Shown: one piece after another, positions 8,662 through 14,702 of the stretch
Numbering within the stretch: the first letter of the stretch is position 1
How the letters are laid out: every line of letters begins with the position of its first letter
Source: Pseudomonadota bacterium
GTDB taxonomy: Bacteria > Pseudomonadota > Alphaproteobacteria > Rhizobiales > Rhizobiaceae
Direction: 5' to 3'
Assembly (NCBI GenBank): GCA_023435335.1
Contig: JAEYRU010000088.1
Location: 1 to 18,836, forward strand
DNA length: 18,836 nt
Program-made: the position numbers and the translations under genes
The notes under the pieces: model-generated
Databases searched by the model: none
Told to the model about the DNA's origin: nothing
What the model saw: only the letters and a program-made list of their open reading frames with translations

Positions 8662-8787
8662 GCGCCGATCCGCTCCGGGAGAGACGATAAGGGGACCGGC
8701 GGTGCCGCCGTTTCGGGATGGTCCGCCTGGCCACCGTTGAAGGGCGCGATGCCCGGCATGACGTGCTTTCCCCCACGTTTCGGCAAG

Positions 8788-8813
8788 AACGCCGTCATCC
8801 GGCGAAAGGTTCC
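8788..8813 (-). promoter_or_regulatory. EcfG-type (general stress sigma factor) promoter for the HWE kinase
   Basis: On the minus strand GGAAC (8813-8809) is followed after exactly 17 bases by CGTT (8791-8788). This matches the published EcfG consensus GGAAC-N16/17-CGTT of Alphaproteobacteria with no mismatch. It points at the kinase gene and would give a leader of about 115 bases. It is the only such match I found in the intergenic regions here. Confidence 0.5.
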
Positions 8814-8837
8814 TGCTGAGGCGAGCCGGCCAGGGTT

Positions 8838-8863
8838 GTCACGTTCCTGTGACTGGACCGTCA
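8838..8863. promoter_or_regulatory. Overlapping inverted repeats upstream of the dienelactone hydrolase gene
   Basis: GTCAC-GTTCCT-GTGAC (8838-8853) overlaps TGAC-TGGACC-GTCA (8850-8863); the GTGAC arm is shared. The pair lies 47-72 bases before the ATG at 8910, where an operator for a dimeric regulator would be expected. The regulator is unknown. Confidence 0.35.
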
Positions 8864-8909
8864 GGACATACCTCCACACCCTAGCTGCTCCACGAACAGG
8901 GAGACGACG

Positions 8910-9803
8910 ATGAGCAACGCCAAGCCGCACGGCCAACCCAGGATCACCCAGGCGATGATCAATGCCTATGACGAGTACACCCACCTCACGCTCGACCGGC
9001 GCGCCTTCATGGAGAAGCTGACAAAGCTCGCCGGCACCGGCGCCGCAGCAGCGGCCATCGCGCCGATGCTGGCGGCCAGCTCGGCGCGGGCGGCGATGGT
9101 GGCCGAGGACGACCCCAGGCTGAGCGCGCAGGAGATCGCCTATCCCGGCGCGGAAGGCGAGATGAAAGGCTACCTCGTGCGGCCCGCCGAGTTGAGCGGG
9201 GACCTGCCGGCGGTGATCGTCATCCACGAGAACCGCGGCCTCAACCCGCATATCCGCGACATTGCGCGGCGCATGGCGCTGGAAGGGTTCGTGGCGCTCG
9301 CTCCGGACTTCCTGTCCCCGCTGGGCGGTACGCCGGACGACGAGGAGCAGGCGCGCTCCATGTTCGGCCAGCTCGACGCCGCGCAAACCGCCGCCAATGG
9401 CGCGGCGACGGTGGCCTATCTGCGTGAACTGGAAGGCAGCAACGGAAATGTCGGCGCGATCGGCTTCTGCTGGGGCGGCGGCACCGTGAACGATCTCGCG
9501 GTCGCATCGCCGGATCTCAAGGCCGGCGTCGCGTACTACGGCCGGCAGGCCGAGGCGGAGGACGTACCAAAGATCGAGGCGGCGCTGATGCTCCACTACG
9601 CGGGCCTAGACGAGCGCATCAATGCCGGAATCGAGGCTTACAGGGAGGCGCTCGAGGCCGCCGGCAAGGAATTCACCATCCATATGTACGACGGCGTCAA
9701 CCATGCCTTCAACAACGACACGTCGGAAGCGCGCTACGACCGGGAGGCGGCTGAACTCGCCTGGACCCGGACGGTTGACTTCCTGAAGGAGAAGCTCAGT
9801 TAG
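8910..9803 (+). CDS. Dienelactone hydrolase family protein with Tat signal
   Basis: A 297-residue alpha/beta hydrolase. A twin-arginine motif (LDRRAFMEK, 28-36) precedes a long Ala-rich hydrophobic segment ending SARA around residue 61, so the protein is probably exported folded by the Tat pathway. The signal has an unusually long n-region of about 29 residues. The mature part carries the dienelactone hydrolase triad: Cys187 in GFCWGGG, Asp234 in GLDERI and His265 in VNHAF, with the partner glutamate in IHENRGL (Glu107). The family hydrolyses dienelactones or related cyclic and ester substrates; the real substrate is not evident, as no chlorocatechol or other aromatic genes are nearby. The start is set by AGGGAG 6 bases before the ATG. 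The YjlB-like cupin gene follows after 33 bases and is likely in the same transcript. Confidence 0.93.
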   Translation: MSNAKPHGQPRITQAMINAYDEYTHLTLDRRAFMEKLTKLAGTGAAAAAIAPMLAASSARAAMVAEDDPRLSAQEIAYPGAEGEMKGYLVRPAELSGDLPAVIVIHENRGLNPHIRDIARRMALEGFVALAPDFLSPLGGTPDDEEQARSMFGQLDAAQTAANGAATVAYLRELEGSNGNVGAIGFCWGGGTVNDLAVASPDLKAGVAYYGRQAEAEDVPKIEAALMLHYAGLDERINAGIEAYREALEAAGKEFTIHMYDGVNHAFNNDTSEARYDREAAELAWTRTVDFLKEKLS

Positions 9804-9836
9804 CGTTGCAGGCAACATGCCCGGTGTACTGCAGGA

Positions 9837-10346
9837 ATGAAGAGTACAGAAACGCGGATATTCGGGCCGTCCGGCGGGATACCGAACAGCAGACTTCCTG
9901 CCGTGATCCATCGCGACGCCTTGCCGCCCCAAGCACAGGACGGGCGCGCGGCATGCGCGCTGCTCGCCCGCAACGGATGGGGCGGAAACTGGCTCTACGG
10001 GGTGTACCCGTTCTGGCATTTCCACACGAAAGGGCACGAGGTGCTGGCCTGTGTCGCAGGCCGTGCGCGGCTCGGGCTGGGCGGGGAGGGCGGCATAGAG
10101 GTGGAAATCCGGAAGGGCGACGTCTGCATCCTGCCGGCCGGTGTCGGCCACCGCCGCCTGGAGGCAGGAGACGGCTTCACAATGGCGGGCGGCTACCCGC
10201 CGGGCCAGGAAGGAAACATCGTGCGGCCAGGCGAGATACCGGACGCCGCCGCCCGCGCAGCCATTGCGGCGCTGCCGCTGCCGCGCACCGACCCTCTAAG
10301 CGGCGCAGCGGATGGCATTGTATTGCTCTGGGCCGCACACGCGTAA
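9837..10346 (+). CDS. YjlB-like cupin protein
   Basis: A 169-residue protein matching the YjlB cupin family over its whole length: GGIPNSRLP near the N-terminus, NGWGGNWLYGVYPFWHFHT (46-64), GHEVLACVAGRARLGLGGEGG (66-86), GDVCILPAGVGHRRLE (94-109) and GGYPPGQEGN. Probable metal ligands are His61, His63, Glu68 and His105. The function of the family is not established. The start at ATG 9837 has AGGA directly abutting it rather than at a normal distance, so translation may partly depend on coupling to the hydrolase gene 33 bases upstream. It is convergent with the response regulator gene; only 6 bases separate the two coding ends. Confidence 0.88.
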   Translation: MKSTETRIFGPSGGIPNSRLPAVIHRDALPPQAQDGRAACALLARNGWGGNWLYGVYPFWHFHTKGHEVLACVAGRARLGLGGEGGIEVEIRKGDVCILPAGVGHRRLEAGDGFTMAGGYPPGQEGNIVRPGEIPDAAARAAIAALPLPRTDPLSGAADGIVLLWAAHA

Positions 10347-10362
10347 GTGGCGTTATCGCCAC
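10347..10362. terminator. Shared hairpin between convergent cupin and response regulator genes
   Basis: GTGGCG-TTAT-CGCCAC forms a perfect 6-bp stem with a 4-base loop directly after the cupin stop. The stop codon of the minus-strand response regulator lies in the loop. The position suits a bidirectional terminator, but there is no real T-tract on either side. Confidence 0.45.
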
Positions 10363-10787
10363 ATTGCGGAATAGGCAGGCGAAAGGCTGAAGCCGATGGG
10401 GCATTTGCCAGCGGGAGGGGGCCTGCGCACGCTCTCCTCCAGATATTGCAGAGCCGCCGTGAGGCCGTTGACGGTGTAGGGCTTGGCAATCACGCCGAGG
10501 GCCCCCGCGAAGTCGCGCGGGATGCGCTTTGGGTTGGCCGTGAGGAAGACGACCGTCGACTTATAGTGTTCGCTCATGTAGCGGGCGACATCGATCCCCG
10601 TGGGGCCATCCGACAGATTGATGTCGACGAGCGCGACGTCCGGCACCTCGGAGGCGAGGATCCTCATCGTCTCGCGGAATGACATGGCGCAACCGGCGAC
10701 GATGTGCCCCGCCTCCCGGACGATGTCTTCAAGCTCCATCGCCAGAAGAGCCTCATCCTCGACAATCAGTATCTTGAGCGGTTCCAA
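10353..10787 (-). CDS. Single-domain response regulator, LovR-like
   Basis: A 144-residue stand-alone receiver domain with no output domain. The acidic pair Glu10-Asp11 (IVEDEALLAME), phospho-acceptor Asp55 (LVDINLSDGPTGIDVA), Thr83 (VVFLTAN) and Lys102 (VIAKPY) are all present, so it should be phosphorylatable. About 30 residues of tail follow and are proline-rich. The start is TTG 10787, supported by AAGGGA 8 bases upstream. It lies 41 bases downstream of the LOV kinase gene on the same strand and is the natural partner. In Caulobacter the LovK/LovR pair has this form and LovR dampens kinase output; assigning that role here is inference. Confidence 0.92.
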   Translation of the reverse strand: MEPLKILIVEDEALLAMELEDIVREAGHIVAGCAMSFRETMRILASEVPDVALVDINLSDGPTGIDVARYMSEHYKSTVVFLTANPKRIPRDFAGALGVIAKPYTVNGLTAALQYLEESVRRPPPAGKCPIGFSLSPAYSAMWR

Positions 10788-10828
10788 ACTCAGTGTCCCT
10801 TCACAAAGTATGCATGCGCCGAGAAGCC

Positions 10829-11950
10829 TCAGCTTTCATGCTCCACCGGCATCACAAGCACGACATGCGTGCCAGGGTTCCCGGGCCGCCACTCGATTTC
10901 CGCACGCAGTTGCCGCCCCAGCGCGCGGATGAGACGCAATCCGAAACTGCCGTTGCCCGCGGCGCTGCCATCCAGGCCCTTGCCGTCGTCCGCCACCTCG
11001 ATGGTGCAGGTGCCGTCAAACCGCGCCACGCGCACGTAGATCGCTCCTTCGGCGCGACCACGGAATCCGTGCTTGAGCGCGTTAGTGACGAGTTCGTTGA
11101 CGATGAGAGCGATCGGGGCGGCCTTCTCCGCGGGGATGTTGACCTGTTCGAGGTCGAGCTCCGTCGTTATCCGCAGACCCGAGGAGGCGATCAGGTCGTT
11201 CACGATGTCGCGCACGAAATCGGCAAGATCGAAGCGACTGACATCGTCCGACTGGTAAAGGCGGCGGTGGACGGTGGAGAGCGCCTCAACACGCTCCAGC
11301 ATCGCCTGCAGCGACAGCTTGATGGATTCGTCGGGGATCGCGCGGCTCTGCATGACGATAAGAGACGAAATCATCTGCAGGTTGTTCTTCACGCGATGAT
11401 CGACCTCGTGCAGGAGCGCCGTTTGCGCCTCCAGCGCGGCCTGCAACTCCGCGGTGCGCTCCTCGACCGCCTGCTCGAAACGGTCCTTATCCGCCTTCAC
11501 GCGGGATTCCGCGTCCTTGCGCTCGCTCACGTCGAGCTGAGACGAGAAGAAGAACTGCAACTCGCCCGCCTCGTTGAAGACCGGACTGATGTAGAGGGCG
11601 TTCCAGAAGGACGACCCGTCCTTGCGGTAGTTCAGGATGTCCACGTTGATGGCGTCGGCGGACGCGATGGCCTGGCGAATCCTGTCTATCGCCTTGCCGT
11701 CGGTCTCGGGTCCCTGCAGGAAGCGGCAGTTGCGACCGACAACTTCCTCGCGACGATAGCCGCTCAGCTTCAGGAAGGCGTCATTGGCGAAGATTATGGG
11801 ATTGTCTTCCAGGCGCGGATCCGTGACGATCATCGCCATGCGCGTATTGCGGATCGCCGCCGCGAAGGGGTCGCCCTTGCCGTGCTCGACCAGAATGTCG
11901 CCCGTCAGATGCCAGTCGTCGGCTCCCTCGCCGCCGGTCGTCGAAACCAT
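10829..11950 (-). CDS. LOV-domain blue-light sensor histidine kinase
   Basis: In the 373-residue form, residues of about 25-145 are a LOV photosensor with the flavin signature GRNCRFLQG and photoactive Cys75; Asn107 and Asn117 and the signalling Gln138 (FFSSQLD) are in place. A coiled linker (145-180) leads to a HisKA_2-type box with probable phospho-acceptor His185 (VDHRVKNNLQMISSLIVMQS). The ATPase domain follows (IVNELVTNALKHGF, VADDGKGLDG, GSFGLRLI). There is no membrane segment. Blue light should form a cysteinyl-flavin adduct and alter kinase activity, as in Brucella LOV-HK or Caulobacter LovK. The start is unclear: ATG 11950 is chosen, but GTG 11968 and GTG 12019 are in frame, and the best ribosome-binding site (GGGAG, 4 bases before ATG 11963) belongs to another frame. 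The receiver gene follows after 41 bases. Confidence 0.93.
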   Translation of the reverse strand: MVSTTGGEGADDWHLTGDILVEHGKGDPFAAAIRNTRMAMIVTDPRLEDNPIIFANDAFLKLSGYRREEVVGRNCRFLQGPETDGKAIDRIRQAIASADAINVDILNYRKDGSSFWNALYISPVFNEAGELQFFFSSQLDVSERKDAESRVKADKDRFEQAVEERTAELQAALEAQTALLHEVDHRVKNNLQMISSLIVMQSRAIPDESIKLSLQAMLERVEALSTVHRRLYQSDDVSRFDLADFVRDIVNDLIASSGLRITTELDLEQVNIPAEKAAPIALIVNELVTNALKHGFRGRAEGAIYVRVARFDGTCTIEVADDGKGLDGSAAGNGSFGLRLIRALGRQLRAEIEWRPGNPGTHVVLVMPVEHES

Positions 11951-12125
11951 GAAGCTGCTGCATCGCACTCCCTGTTGATTTTTGCGGTGAGAAAACGGCG
12001 GCGCGCGGAAAAGGTTCACCTTTACGTAAGGCGGAATGGGGTGAGTCGGGCTTAACCCGCTGGCATTGCTGGCTCATTTCCGGGAGCTTTGTCGCACCGG
12101 GTCTCCGCAGAAATACTGAACCCTG

Positions 12126-12329
12126 TCAGTATTCATCCCGATTCCGTTGCGACCATGCAGAACTAAGGATGCGCCTGATATAGACCAGTTCGATCGGAAC
12201 GGGCGTTCCGAGCCTGCTGCAGCGGTAGAGTTCGCCCTCAATCCTGCGAAGCGCGCGCCAGAAGTCGTATTCAGTAATGCTGGCGTCACGCGCGAGGATA
12301 CCCGACAGGGTCTCGGTGCTCAGCGCCAC
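12126..12329 (-). CDS. Small uncharacterised protein, 67 residues
   Basis: A short protein beginning MALSTETLSGILARDASITE and rich in charged residues, probably helical, with no signal peptide or membrane segment. I do not recognise a family. GTG 12329 is preceded by GGAG with a 7-base gap, and codon use resembles that of neighbouring genes, which supports it as real. The gene lies upstream of the LOV kinase on the same strand with a 175-base gap, so it may or may not share a transcript. Three GANTC sites lie 24-56 bases upstream of its start. Confidence 0.6.
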   Translation of the reverse strand: MALSTETLSGILARDASITEYDFWRALRRIEGELYRCSRLGTPVPIELVYIRRILSSAWSQRNRDEY

Positions 12330-12352
12330 GGTCTTGCTCCGGCCACTTCCTT

Positions 12353-12385
12353 GAATCTCCGACTTTTCTGCGATTCGCGTGATTC
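12353..12385. promoter_or_regulatory. Cluster of three GANTC (CcrM) methylation sites
   Basis: GAATC at 12353, GATTC at 12372 and GATTC at 12381 fall within 33 bases, upstream of the 67-residue protein gene. At high GC such a site is expected roughly once in 300 bases. In Alphaproteobacteria GANTC methylation by CcrM, often read by GcrA, ties promoters to the cell cycle. Confidence 0.45.
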
Positions 12386-12438
12386 AAGCGTTGGCGCTCA
12401 ACGCGGACCCATCAAGGCCAGCGGAGGGACATTTCTGT

Positions 12439-12469
12439 GCATTAAATATTAATGCTAACAGATTGCTAA
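12439..12469. promoter_or_regulatory. AT-rich palindrome with adjacent TGCTAA direct repeats
   Basis: GCATTAA-ATA-TTAATGC (12439-12455) is a perfect 7-bp dyad. TGCTAA occurs at 12453-12458 and again at 12464-12469, exactly 11 bases apart, that is one helical turn. The AT-rich block (about 12430-12500) stands out sharply from its surroundings and sits between the 67-residue protein gene and the end of the thioesterase gene. It looks like a promoter/operator region for the minus-strand gene. Confidence 0.4.
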
Positions 12470-12521
12470 TAAGGACAATTTTATCAAAGTTAAGCAGATT
12501 GCGATAGTGCCCGACCGGCGA

Positions 12522-13007
12522 CTACGGCGCCTTCCTTGGAATGCCGATGGCGCGGCCCGCGCGCTCCGGCCAGGGCAGGGACGAATGCGCCGCGCGCATC
12601 GCCCGCACCTTTTCCAGAATGTCGGGCGGGAAGGGCGCGACCTTCGGGCCGCTCATGTCGATGTGGAGAGCGAGCGTCTCGCCGGTGGCAGCGAGCCATC
12701 CGTCGACGTGGCGCAGCTCCTGAAAAACGTGGAAGCGCTTCTCGTCATGGTCGAGCAACTGGAAGGTGCAGGTGACGCGATCAGAAAGGTGGAGCTCGCG
12801 CAGGTAGCAGATGTGAAACTCGGCCGTGTAGGTGGTGCAGCGACGCGTCTGCGCGTAGTCCGGGCCCAGCCCCAGCGGTTCGTAGGCCTCGTCCGCACAA
12901 CGGTCGAAGAGGACATTGTAGAAGGCCATGTTCATGTGGCCGTTGTAGTCGATCCAGTCGGGCCGGATCTCCATGACGGAGGAGATGAAGGGTGCGGTGA
13001 TGGACAC
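12522..13007 (-). CDS. Hot-dog fold acyl-CoA thioesterase (4HBT family)
   Basis: A 161-residue cytosolic protein with the 4-hydroxybenzoyl-CoA thioesterase signature WIDYNGHMNMAFYNVLFD (18-35), in which Asp20 is the candidate catalytic residue. Further family features are YTAEFHICYLRELHLSDRVT and a beta strand RFHVFQELRHVDGWLAATGE. It should hydrolyse a CoA thioester; the acyl group cannot be told. The start is GTG 13007 with GGAG 8 bases upstream. It is divergent from the FAD oxidoreductase gene across 153 bases. Related thioesterases occur in carnitine and betaine catabolism, but no such genes are visible here. Confidence 0.9.
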   Translation of the reverse strand: MSITAPFISSVMEIRPDWIDYNGHMNMAFYNVLFDRCADEAYEPLGLGPDYAQTRRCTTYTAEFHICYLRELHLSDRVTCTFQLLDHDEKRFHVFQELRHVDGWLAATGETLALHIDMSGPKVAPFPPDILEKVRAMRAAHSSLPWPERAGRAIGIPRKAP

Positions 13008-13066
13008 AGGAAGAACTCCACGAAAATCAAGCGGCGTCGCCGGAGCAAGTGCGGCATGATCGCGTT

Positions 13067-13095
13067 TTGACGAAGGGCGGACAAGCCGCTACGAG
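13067..13095 (+). promoter_or_regulatory. Possible sigma70-type promoter for the FAD oxidoreductase gene
   Basis: TTGACG (13067-13072) is followed after 17 bases by TACGAG (13090-13095), within the divergent intergenic region. The -35 matches 5 of 6 bases and the -10 is weak (3 of 6), so this is only a candidate. It would give a leader of about 60 bases before ATG 13161. Confidence 0.3.
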
Positions 13096-13160
13096 GGCCG
13101 ATAGGAAAGGCGTCAACAAGAACTGCCGGCGCGAAGCCGGAAACATGCAGGGAGCAAGAC

Positions 13161-14585
13161 ATGGCGCTGGCCGACATCGAAACCGTGGAGCGCAACGATG
13201 CAGGCATAGCCGCGGCGCTCGGCATATTGCGGCAGCGCTACGGCGAGCGCTTCCACACGGGGCGCGACATTCGCGACCAGCACGCGCATACCACGACCTA
13301 CCTGCCCAACCAGCCGCCGGACGGCGTGCTTTTCGCCGAGACGGCGGAGGATGTGCAGGAAGCGGTGCGGATCTGCGCCGACCACCGCGTGCCGGTGATC
13401 CCGTTCGGCACGGGCTCGTCGCTGGAGGGACACATCAATGCGCCCGGCGGCGGCATCTCCATCGACCTCAGCCGCATGAACCGCATCCTCGCGGTCAACG
13501 CGGAGGACCTGGACTGCGTGGTGGAAGCAGGGGTGACGCGGGCCGAACTCAACGAGTTCCTGCGCGACACCGGCCTGTTCTTCCCGATCGATCCGGGAGC
13601 CAATGCCAGCCTGGGCGGCATGGCCTCGACGCGGGCCTCCGGCACCAATGCCGTGCGCTACGGCACGATGCGCGAGAACGTGATGGCGGTGACCGCGGTG
13701 ATGGCCGACGGGCGGCTGATCTCCACCGGCAAGCGGGCGAAGAAATCGTCGGCCGGCTACGACCTGACGCGGCTCCTGGTGGGCTCCGAAGGCACGCTCG
13801 GCATCATCACCTCGCTTACACTGAAGCTCTACGGCATCCCACAGGCGATCTCGGGCGGCGTGTGCCCGTTCCCGAGCGTGGAGGCGGCCTGCCAGGCAGT
13901 GATCGGCACCATCCAGATGGGTGTGCCGGTGGCGCGCATCGAACTGGTCAACACGCTCGGCATGCGCTCGCTCAACGCCTATTCCAAGCTCGACTATCCG
14001 GAAGGCCCTTGCCTCTTCGTGGAGTTCCACGGCAGCGAGACGGGCGTGAAGGAGCAGGCCGAGACGTTCGGCGAGATCGCGTCGGAGCTGGGCGGAGGAC
14101 CGTTCATGTGGACCACCGTCGCCGAGGAGCGCAGCAAGCTCTGGAAGGCGAGGCACGATGCCTACTGGGCCGGCATGGCGCTTCGGCCAGGCTGCCGGTC
14201 GCTGTCGACCGACGTCTGCGTGCCGATCTCGCGGCTGGCGGACTGCATCGCCGAGACGGAGGCCGACATCGCCGAGATGGGCCTGATCGCACCGATCGTG
14301 GGGCATGTCGGCGACGGCAATTTCCACGTGATGGTGCTGATGGATATGGACGACGCCGACGAGATCGCGCGCACCGAAGCATTCGTGTCGCGGCTCAACA
14401 TGCGCGCGATCGCCATGGACGGCACCTGCACGGGCGAACACGGCATCGGGCAGGGCAAGATGCGCTACCTGCGGCACGAGCTTGGCCCGGCGGTGGACTA
14501 CATGCAGGCCGTGAAGCGCGCCCTCGACCCGCTGAACATCCTCAACCCGGGGAAGATACTGTCCGACGGCCCGCAATCCGGGTGA
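13161..14585 (+). CDS. FAD-binding oxidase, D-lactate dehydrogenase (cytochrome)/GlcD type
   Basis: A 474-residue flavoenzyme of the vanillyl-alcohol-oxidase fold. The FAD-binding domain shows PVIPFGTGSSLEGH (78-91), SIDLSRMNRIL and IDPGANASLGGMASTRASGT (143-162), followed by GSEGTLGIITSLTLKL. The C-terminal cap has metal- and substrate-binding motifs HVGDGNFH (382-389) and GTCTGEHGIGQGK (421-433), and the end LDPLNILNPGKIL typical of the family. It oxidises a 2-hydroxy acid such as D-lactate, passing electrons to cytochrome c or quinone; glycolate is an alternative, but no GlcE/GlcF genes are adjacent, which favours the D-lactate type. No signal peptide is seen. GGGAG lies 6 bases before ATG 13161. 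Confidence 0.93.
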   Translation: MALADIETVERNDAGIAAALGILRQRYGERFHTGRDIRDQHAHTTTYLPNQPPDGVLFAETAEDVQEAVRICADHRVPVIPFGTGSSLEGHINAPGGGISIDLSRMNRILAVNAEDLDCVVEAGVTRAELNEFLRDTGLFFPIDPGANASLGGMASTRASGTNAVRYGTMRENVMAVTAVMADGRLISTGKRAKKSSAGYDLTRLLVGSEGTLGIITSLTLKLYGIPQAISGGVCPFPSVEAACQAVIGTIQMGVPVARIELVNTLGMRSLNAYSKLDYPEGPCLFVEFHGSETGVKEQAETFGEIASELGGGPFMWTTVAEERSKLWKARHDAYWAGMALRPGCRSLSTDVCVPISRLADCIAETEADIAEMGLIAPIVGHVGDGNFHVMVLMDMDDADEIARTEAFVSRLNMRAIAMDGTCTGEHGIGQGKMRYLRHELGPAVDYMQAVKRALDPLNILNPGKILSDGPQSG

Positions 14586-14702
14586 CGCCGCCGGGGCGGG
14601 TCCGAATCCCGGAGCGCCGATAGCGGCGACGATTGCCACTTTATCGACACGCTGCGGCAGCTAAAGTGGGGCGACAGCGGCAGCGAGCAGGAGTGTTCCG
14701 AA

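Noticed and set aside
12070..12110. GGAAA-N17-CGGGTT upstream of the LOV kinase as a second EcfG promoter
   Set aside because: The -35 lacks the final C and the -10 does not match CGTT, so it is below what I would report.
12195..12210. Perfect dyad CGGAACG-GG-CGTTCCG
   Set aside because: It contains GGAAC and CGTT-like strings, but not at the 16-17 base spacing of an EcfG promoter, and it lies inside the small protein gene; chance is likely in GC-rich coding DNA.
13113..14639. A 508-residue antisense frame over the FAD oxidoreductase gene
   Set aside because: His/Arg/Ala-rich noise with no recognisable domain, fully explained by the gene on the other strand.
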